From contig BFEA01000066.1 of NCBI GenBank assembly GCA_003427395.1, positions 1,656,965 to 1,720,964 of the forward strand: a stretch of 64,000 nt of DNA, given 5' to 3'. The notes under the pieces are model-generated. The model was not told where the DNA came from, searched no databases, and worked only from the letters and a program-made list of their open reading frames with translations. Source of the DNA: Chara braunii (taxonomy: Eukaryota > Streptophyta > Charophyceae > Charales > Characeae). A program made the translations under genes and the position numbers. Positions 57,136 through 64,000 of the stretch are shown piece by piece. Each line of letters opens with the position of its first letter. Positions within the stretch are counted from its first letter, which is position 1.

Positions 57136-58218
57136 TCAAAAAGTTTCGGATGATTCATACGGAAACAACTTTGATGCATGAAAGACTGGGTACGTGCGCA
57201 AATGAGGAGGCACGTCGATCGTGTAAGAAGGACCAAATGAATCATTCCCTACTCGGTTCAGCACCTTCCACGGACCGTAGTACTGAGGAAGAAGTTTTCG
57301 TGATACACGTGCTTCAGAAAACTCAGACATCTTGACCCAGACATAACTTCCCACTGTGAAAGGGTCAGGCTGGCGCTTTTTGTTTGCATGCTTAATCATG
57401 GCACTGCGTCGCCTTTCCATAGCTGCGACAACAACTTTGAGCAAACAATCAAACTTAGCGTTGTAGCCTGGCTGGCCAGGTGTCAGGCCAGGTGGCTGTT
57501 CAAGAAACAGAAAAGATAGGGGATTGCGAATTTTCCACCCAAGGTGCAGCCGGTTAGGCGTCATCCCGGTGGAGGAGTGTATGGAGTTGTTGTACAACCC
57601 CTGCACAATTGGCAATTCCTCATCCCAAGAGTTCTGATCTGGCACAATTAGAGCTCGGAGAAGTTGGATCACATTCTGGTTGATCTCGTTGGCCAGTCCA
57701 TTGGCTTCGGGATGTCGACCATACGTCACCTTGAGTTTGATGTCATAGATCAGGGAGGTGAAGTCCTTCCAATCTGCACTTATGAACCTAGTGTCCCGGT
57801 CACTCACAAGAGTTTTCGGGGGCCCACACTGCGGAATGTACTTTTTGTGAAACTCTTTGATCATAAGGTCAGTTGGAGCATGAGGTGGTAATGGGATCAA
57901 ATTCAGAAATTTTGAAAAGCGGTCAACGACCACCATTACTTGCGAATATCCATTCCTACTCTTCCCCATGTCCGTGAAGTCGATGGAACGAGACTCACCC
58001 CGGCCATCTTGAATAGGAAGAGGATGCAGCAGCCCATAGGGCTTCTGTCGAGACGGTTTGATGCGTTGACAGACTTCACACTCAGTCACAAACTTTCGTG
58101 CCATTCGTTTCATTCCAGGCCATACAAACTTTTGCAGCAGACTTCCGTATGTCTTATGAAAACCGAAGTGTCCACTCCGGCTATGAGCCAAGTCCAAGAA
58201 GTGAGTAAGGATCGGCAC
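57136..58218 (-). pseudogene. Integrase of the chromovirus (long intact frame)
   Basis: A 360-codon open frame has a zinc-binding domain (HSRSGHFGFHKT...CEVCQRIKP). The catalytic D is in SIDFTDMGKSRNGYS, the second D in LVSDRDTRF, and the E in HPEANGLANEINQ. A GPF/Y-like end reads LLPQYYGPWKVLNRVG and VFHASKLFPY. All DDE residues are present. The start of the domain is fused to the RT fragment by the internal deletion. The frame ends in TGA at 57136, just before the chromodomain, which lies in another frame. Confidence 0.92.
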
Positions 58219-58933
58219 ATGGTTGGGTACACAGAGTCGGTCGTGCTTCCCGTAACGTCGTAAAAGTTACCAATTTGCCTCCTTTCTTCGGGACCAACAA
58301 CACCGGTGCACCGAATTCGGATTTGCTTGGCTTGATCCATCCATTCTCAATCATGTCGTCGATCTGCCTTCGCAACTCCTCCAATTCGTCTGAGCCCATT
58401 CGATAGACACAACCTTTTGGAGGAGTGTTACCTTCTATCAACTCGATCTTGTGTCGGACCGGACGCACCACGAGAGGAGTGTTACTTTCTATCAACTCGA
58501 TCTTGTGTCGGACTGGACGCACGGGAACTCCATGCGGTTCGACCAAGACTTCAGGAAATCGGTTGAGAAGGTTGCGGATTTCTGGTGGGACTTCCGGAGG
58601 TGGATCATCACTTTTAGGTGCGAGCATACCGGATTGCATAGTTGCAGCCAAAACAACAGAATTGAAAGCAGAGTCGTTTGGACTAGAAGTAGATTTAGTA
58701 GAGGTAGAAGTAGTTGCATTAGAAGTAGAAACGGTATGCAAAGTAGAATCATCATGTACAACAAAAATAGAAGGCACATGAGCAGGCCTAACAAAGGCTA
58801 TACACATTTGCTCATCAACTTTGCGCCTGCGCCACTTTTTGCAGAATTGCATTGCATTGAGAAAAATTATTTGGGACTCGTGCGGCTCATCCAAGAGGAC
58901 TGGACGCTCGATTCCCATGACATTTTTCACCAT
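58181..58933 (-). pseudogene. RT N-terminus fused to integrase upstream sequence by deletion
   Basis: The frame carries EIRNLLNRFPEVLVEPHGV, VYRMGSDELEELRRQIDDMI and APVLLVPKKGGK, the first RT blocks. It then passes straight into sequence that normally precedes the integrase zinc domain. RT palm (YxDD) and RNase H are absent. A 54-base tandem duplication (58422-58475 and 58476-58529) repeats VRPVRHKIELIE 18 residues apart. Confidence 0.88.
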
Positions 58934-59140
58934 GAATTGTGAATCCTTCCACGTAGTTCTTTCACATTGGGCCTACAACCAACCCCAACCAATAACCGCG
59001 TCGAAGGGGCACTTATCAAGGACATAGTAGTTCAATTCATGCGTGATTGTGCGGTCTGTGTCAAAGGTAGTGCACACACCTTCGACTGCATGCATAGATG
59101 TGACAACCTCTTGGTTGCCCACTTGGGTCCGACAAGGGTT

Positions 59141-59356
59141 CTACAAGGTCACTTGCTTCATTCCCAAGTGCGCCTTGCGAATGTCGTGCGGTGAGAAGTA
59201 GTTGGAGGTTGCGCCACAATCAGCCACCGCACGGATGTAACGGCCGTTAATGCGGAGTTCGAAGAAGATCAACTTCGTTTTCCCTTGTGTGCCTTCTTCC
59301 TTCATGTGAGCCCAACGCGACAAGAGAGCATGAAAGTCGATTTCTTCCGACTCCAC
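59141..59356 (-). pseudogene. Aspartic protease remnant
   Basis: FELRINGRYIRAVADCGATSNYFSP matches the retropepsin start, with DCGA where DSGA or DTGA is usual. A later VIGWGWL segment stands for the second conserved block (ILGxDWL). Frameshifted downstream. Confidence 0.75.
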
Positions 59357-59532
59357 CTAAGGCTCCTTGTATAGGATGTGTACTTTCTCAGCCTTGGAAT
59401 CAGCATCAGATGGGGTCTCAGGAGAGGTTTGCTGAGTGGGATCAAAATCCAACGAAGGATCTGCACTTACATGTTCAGCCTCTCCATTTGTAGAGTGTGT
59501 TGATGATGTCTCTACCCCCGTTGCTGGTTTCC

Positions 59533-61062
59533 CTACTGCAATCTGAAGCAATGTTGGACTGAATGTCCCGGTTTGGTGCAATGCAGGCAAACCCCTTTCT
59601 TCACCCCGCGTTTCCACTCACTTTCACTTATCCGGAGATCTACCCATGGTTTTGTGGCAGGATCTTCCGGTTTGGGTGGAATCTTCGCTGTTTTGGGAAG
59701 GAGAATGATATTAATGTTGTTCTTCACTGTGGTCTTCGGTCCCTTACTTTTAAAGGCAGTCCTTGAAGGCATTCATAAATTCATCATCATTCACATAATC
59801 AAACTCATGGGCTAACAAAGAGCAAGATGCCTCGCAGTCCTGCTTGATCGTCATTAAGAGAAGGGTCCTCTGCGAAGGTCTCCTCGTCAACCTCAACTAG
59901 ATCGTGCGCTGCAAAACGGTTGCTGCCTGGAAACCGTTTGCGGCCGATGGTCTTTTTGCCACTCGATCCACCTGGGAGGTCTTGTGCCTCCAGTTTGACT
60001 AAATCCCGCATGGGGGTAAGCCAATCTGTATATGCTACGAGTTCGAGCCCAAGGCGATGTGTTATAGTAGAGGGAACCGTACCTTTAATCACATCCAAAC
60101 AAGACTATGCAGTCATCTCCATATCAAGAGTAGCAAAAAGTTTACTAACATACTGATGCAGATTATGCATGGTGACGGTCCACTTGCTGTGCTTGAGCTT
60201 GTCAAGCTTAAGTCTAGCTTTGGCTGCAGCATGCGGATCAGCACATTGTTTGATCAAGAGTTCTTCGAGTGTGGCTACAGGCGTAGCCTTAAGCCATTGT
60301 TCATGTCTATTCTTTTATAGCCTGATTGTACAACTTGGATTGCTAAGAAACCCCTTACAGCGGGTTCCACATTGGTCCCTAGGACCGACGACTGAGTAAC
60401 CGGGAGTGTCCCCAACACATCAAAGTGGGATCGCATAGAGATGATCCAGGATTCAATGTCGTCCTTTTCGTCGTATTTAGACGGAATCTGTGTCGCCTTT
60501 CTATCCATGTAAGGAAAGCTGCAGCTAGGACCAACGGTTGCTGGGTCCGAATTCGGGGCTGCAACAGTTCCAAAATGCCCTACACTGCCACTTGCCGCTG
60601 CAGCAACAGCAGATCCGGTTAGGCTGTTGGCCACACTCAAAGAAGAAGAAGAAGAAGAAGATATAGTTAGAGGGGCAAGAACGCCCTGACACGCAGCACT
60701 AGAAGCAGGGTAAGCAAGCGGAAGGACACTTTGGGCCGGCTACAAGCTAGCAAACTGTTGCAGCTGGTCACGGTGCTGCTGCGCCATCAGGGCCATATCC
60801 TCGCACAACTTATTGAGTTCATCAAACACCTTGGCGAGTTGGCCTGTATGATCTTCAACAGCCCGGACCTCGTCTTCCACCTCCACATCAGTTAAGGTGG
60901 GCACGGTACTGAAGACGGCTTCATGACCTTTATATTGTCTCCCTTCTCTTTCTCCTCTTCCTCCTCCCTCTTCAACGCTTTCTCATAAAAGAACTGGTAC
61001 TGCGCTTTTTCTGCCTCGGGGGCCGCGTCCATTTGCAGCTTCCATTCTGCTGCATATGCCAT
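59533..61062 (-). pseudogene. gag of the chromovirus
   Basis: It starts at ATG 61062-61060 (MAYAAEWKLQMDAAPEAEKA), with a Glu/Lys coiled-coil-like stretch. After a frameshift near 60930 it continues DEVRAVEDHTGQLAKVFDEL, through TAG 60742-60740, to the capsid-like region (60640-59810; YDEKDDIESWIISMRSHFDV). A CCHC zinc knuckle, CLHCTKPGHSVQHC (59589-59548), closes it. Several further stops. Confidence 0.85.
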
Positions 61063-62525
61063 AATGGAGGATGAGGGTGTTAACAAGTCTCTCAAGAGGG
61101 GTCCGTACTTCCTCACACTTCTGGGACGAACGCTCCTCTTCCCTCTCCTCACTCCCTAAAGAGAAACACTCAGAAGCTTCTCTCTTCTCTCTCTCTCTCT
61201 TGTTTGCGATCGTGTGGACGCATGAATTTAATGAACCCAATGAAAGAAACAACCTGAAATCAATCAGAACAGAAGGTAGAACTCCTAGCCGGAGCGGCAA
61301 TTCATTTGGACTGGGGAGCAGTCAAAACAACAAAAAAATAAAGATTAGAGAGATCTGATTTCGCCACATAGTCTGGACCGACTACGTATGAGGTCCTCTC
61401 AAGCCTAGTTGGACTCAGCTCCGTGAAGACACAACAAATCATATTTGAAGTGTACTACGTAAATGCAACAGAGAATTGACGGGTATCCAAGGTGCGAGTC
61501 AGGCGGCGGATCGTGCGGTAAAGTCCATTAAGAACGTCTCAGCTGAGATCCCCTCAGAAGCGAGTGCCCTGGTCCGAAAGCATGAATCCTGAGTCCCAAT
61601 CAGATAGAGCAATGTACCTAACGTCAACAGATTTGGCCTGAGGGGCGTTTCTTGTTTGGGTACGGTCCCACTGAGTCCCAAATGGTCCAAGTGGAGTCAG
61701 AACCGGGTCCCAACCAACAAGAGCTCCACAAAGACCTACTCTTTGTCCCTACCAAATTGAAAAACGAAATTTAGCCCAAGAAAGAACCTACAGACTACAG
61801 CCGTTCAGAATGAAATAGACAGAGCACTGTAGAAAGATATGGCATGGCAGACAAGATACTCCATCCATTCACTCATCAGGTGAGTAAGTAGTCCACACAC
61901 CTCACACACAATCAAGACTATGGAGGATGGAAGAAGAACCCAGAATACCCCAACAGGCAGTCAATTCCATGCACACACACATGGGCACCCTGGCGGTACG
62001 ACACTTACCTGAGTGGCCGGGCTCCTGAGATTAAAGAACTCGCCCCCCTCTCACATAGTCCTCTTGACCCAATTAGCATCCTCCACACTAGCTTCCTATC
62101 ATCTAGGAGGGTCAGCATCTACCCCAAAGTACAAAGCCGGATCCCCCGTCAATGTTGAAGATCAAAGCAGCAACTTGCAGTCCGTAGGTGCAGATATGGC
62201 TGCCACCCTCAAGCTTGCCTAACTTGAGGTGAGCCCTAAAGTCACTCCTCGTCTTCCTTATTCAAGTTGTAGGTGCCCTTCACTGTCGCCTCTCTCAAGT
62301 TGCATCATGAAGTCCCACCTTGTGTCTCACCACCACAAACATGCACTCAAGCTACCTGGCCGGGTCTAATGTCGACCCTACACTGCCCTGCCAGGTGGGA
62401 GCAGCCTCCCTTTACCATGCTGCCCCACTTAACCCTAACTTCCGTCCTAACCCTAAGTGGTTAGTCCTTACCACTAGGGTTAGGGTTATGGCAGCAAAGT
62501 CAACTCTCACCAGCAAGTAGAATCC
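61063..62525 (-). other. Leader between primer binding site and gag
   Basis: About 1.46 kb with no recognised coding frame. It contains a strong hairpin at 62447-62483. This is the usual place for packaging and dimerisation signals. Confidence 0.7.
62447..62483. repeat. Leader hairpin
   Basis: CTAACCCTA-a-GTGGT pairs with ACCAC-TAGGGTTAG, fourteen pairs with one bulged base, around an eight-base loop. It lies 40-80 bases from the primer binding site. Confidence 0.85.
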
Positions 62526-62537
62526 GCTCTGATACCA
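62526..62537 (-). other. Primer binding site, tRNA-iMet type
   Basis: TGGTATCAGAGC on the minus strand begins one base after the 5' LTR. This is the standard plant initiator-Met primer binding site. Confidence 0.95.
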
Positions 62538-62538
62538 A

Positions 62539-63901
62539 TGTCACGATCCTGACCAATTTCGAAGTATACATTCATCAAAAAGTACAATGTCCTCCAATTG
62601 CAAAAAGATATGAATGAACTTGAGAGGAGAGAGAGGGAAAGAAGAAGAAGAAGAAGAAAGAAGAAGAAGATGATGTACTCCAGCATAGGCCAATGACAAG
62701 GCTCTTCTTCTTTGCCAACCAATCTCCTCCTCCTTATCTCCTCCGCACTTATTCAAACAAGAAATAACAATAATAATGTTGAATGGCTGAACCAGAATCA
62801 ATGTCCGAATCCCACTTCTACTGCAGGCACAACATGAGGTCCACCATAGTCATGGCCACCCTTCCTCTTCCTCTACATGCAGGCCAAGGCTAGGGCGGAG
62901 CAATGAGGGCTCTATCCTCCTGTTCAAAGGACAACCCAAAGCAGCTATGTTGCTGCCCTTCTGTCCCAAGGTCAACACCAGGCAGCTACGCCGCTGCCCA
63001 CTCAACCGCCATGCCTGACTCTGTCCCGAGCTTCCTCGACGCGACACTACCCAACTGGGGCCTTCCAGATGCAGTGCCTAACAAGGTGATGAAGATGGTG
63101 TCCGCCATAGCCAGGTAGGTACCTCGCCACTCTCCTCCTTGGTCCCCTTCTCCCTCCTCCTCCTACCAGTAGAGCTCCACCATAGCCAAGGTGGAAGCTC
63201 CCGGGTTCTTCCTCCCAGCAGCGCTGTAGTACCCAGCGCTACTCCAGCCAGCGCTCCAGCAGCGTGTCGCCAAACTTGCACACTGAAGAATGAGGCCGAG
63301 CTCTTGCCTCGGCCTCTTGATATAGCGACCTGCTTGCCTCCTGGGCGGTGACTTCCAGGCTGCTCGGCCTCCCAAGCAAGCGGTACCTCCTCCCTTTCGG
63401 AGGGAAACATCATTGCAAACTCTAATATTGCCCATACAGGCTCTAGAGTCAGACTGGATGGACTGGTACCAGCCTAGACCTAGCCTACCGCTACTGGGCC
63501 TAAAAAAATGCCAACTTTGTCTCCTTCTGCTCGGCCTCGAGTACCCGGCACATCTACTGCTACTGGGTGCGGTACCGGCCTACCTGCTACTTGAGTGTTT
63601 TTCCGCTGCTCTAAGTGCCGCGGGCCTCTGGCTCCGCCACTTGAGTGTTTTCCCCTGCTGCAACCCTCAATGCCACGGCCACAGGTAAGTACCGGCCCTA
63701 CGGGCCTGCCAAACAAGTACCCTTGCGGGTCACACGCACACTACACACACACTCGTGCCGACAAGCACTCAGACAGGCACACAAGTCAACAGGCACACAC
63801 ACACACAGACTTAGAAAACACAGCAGAATGCGGGAATCCCAGCAAGGCATTCATTCCATCGACAGAACTTCTCTCAGTCTGTGTTATGGCGGGTCATTGC
63901 A
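62539..63901 (-). repeat. 5' LTR (1363 bp)
   Basis: It starts TGCAATGACCC at 63901 (minus) and ends GATCGTGACA at 62539. Near 63870 it lacks a short segment (AAGATCAGCAGTGTTCTCAA in part) that the 3' LTR retains. Confidence 0.95.
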
Positions 63902-63905
63902 ATTA
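63902..63905. repeat. Target-site duplication, right copy (ATTA)
   Basis: It matches 55456-55459. The remaining 95 bases of the window show nothing recognisable. Confidence 0.85.
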
Positions 63906-64000
63906 TATTCTTTTGTTCATCTGATTGCATCTGGATACGAACTTGGGTCTGTATTTCAACAGTTTGTGGGTGTATCAACCGAGCTAGGCTCACGGCTGTG

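Larger units (their letters stand above)
55460..63901 (-). mobile_element. Complete-ended, coding-defective chromovirus (8442 bp)
   Basis: Minus-strand order is 5' LTR (63901-62539), primer binding site, leader, gag, protease, truncated RT, integrase, chromodomain, polypurine tract and 3' LTR (56787-55460), flanked by ATTA. The LTRs belong to the same family as the solo LTR at 14627-16039. Most of RT and all of RNase H are deleted (junction near 58265), and gag and pol have stops and frameshifts. It could not copy itself but might be mobilised by an active relative. Confidence 0.95.

Noticed and set aside
62430-62490. Telomere-like TTAGGG repeats
   Set aside because: Only two or three units in inverted arrangement, and plants normally use TTTAGGG. 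The segment is a leader hairpin of the chromovirus.

Overview
The window looks like repeat-rich nuclear DNA from a streptophyte (plant-lineage) genome, possibly a charophyte alga such as Chara. That placement is inference. It rests on Ty3/gypsy chromoviruses with a tRNA-iMet primer binding site, on a DNMT3-like cytosine methyltransferase remnant (a family kept in algae and mosses but lost from flowering plants), and on nonsense codons that fit loss of methylated cytosines. I see no convincing host gene, tRNA, rRNA or CRISPR array. Almost everything recognisable is a mobile element or its debris, and runs of N fall inside tandem repeats.

Layout. 1-6304: a copy of a long non-coding dispersed element, read on the minus strand, ending near 6304 with a CCGACA terminus. 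6305-7102: a chain of unrelated perfect hairpins. 7160-11100: tandem arrays plus a broken DNMT3-like catalytic domain (8640-7993, minus). 11560-24806 (minus): a large decayed Ty3/gypsy-like element. In its own direction it carries four tandem paralogous ORFs of unknown function (A-D), gag, protease, reverse transcriptase, RNase H, integrase, and an acidic accessory ORF. A solo LTR (14627-16039) is inserted in RNase H with a target duplication. 25900-26645: another tandem array. About 26650-32500: a second copy of the dispersed element, on the plus strand. 32501-39590: weak gene-like debris. 39588-42495: a chromovirus pol fragment. 42497-45431: a third, 5'-truncated dispersed copy. 45432-47514: another gypsy fragment. 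47514-54480: a fourth dispersed copy, split by an insertion ending in a 30-base poly(A). 55460-63901: a structurally complete but coding-defective chromovirus with two LTRs, primer binding site, polypurine tract and target duplication.

The most unusual signal is in the dispersed element. It carries arrays of short hairpins in which the loop and closing bases are conserved while the arms differ from unit to unit yet stay complementary. Three array copies (1-1360, 29427-30111, 53934-54386) share a CATAAG core with different, self-complementary arms. A second hairpin family is also present, and hairpins of this kind occur in neighbouring elements.

The second strong signal is the four-paralog ORF cassette upstream of gag. 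The thirteen in-frame stops I located in that element's gag-pol, and the four inside ORFs C and D, are all TAG or TGA, never TAA. This is what deamination of methylated CAG and CGA codons would give. All coding calls come from reading translations by eye; no database search was possible.
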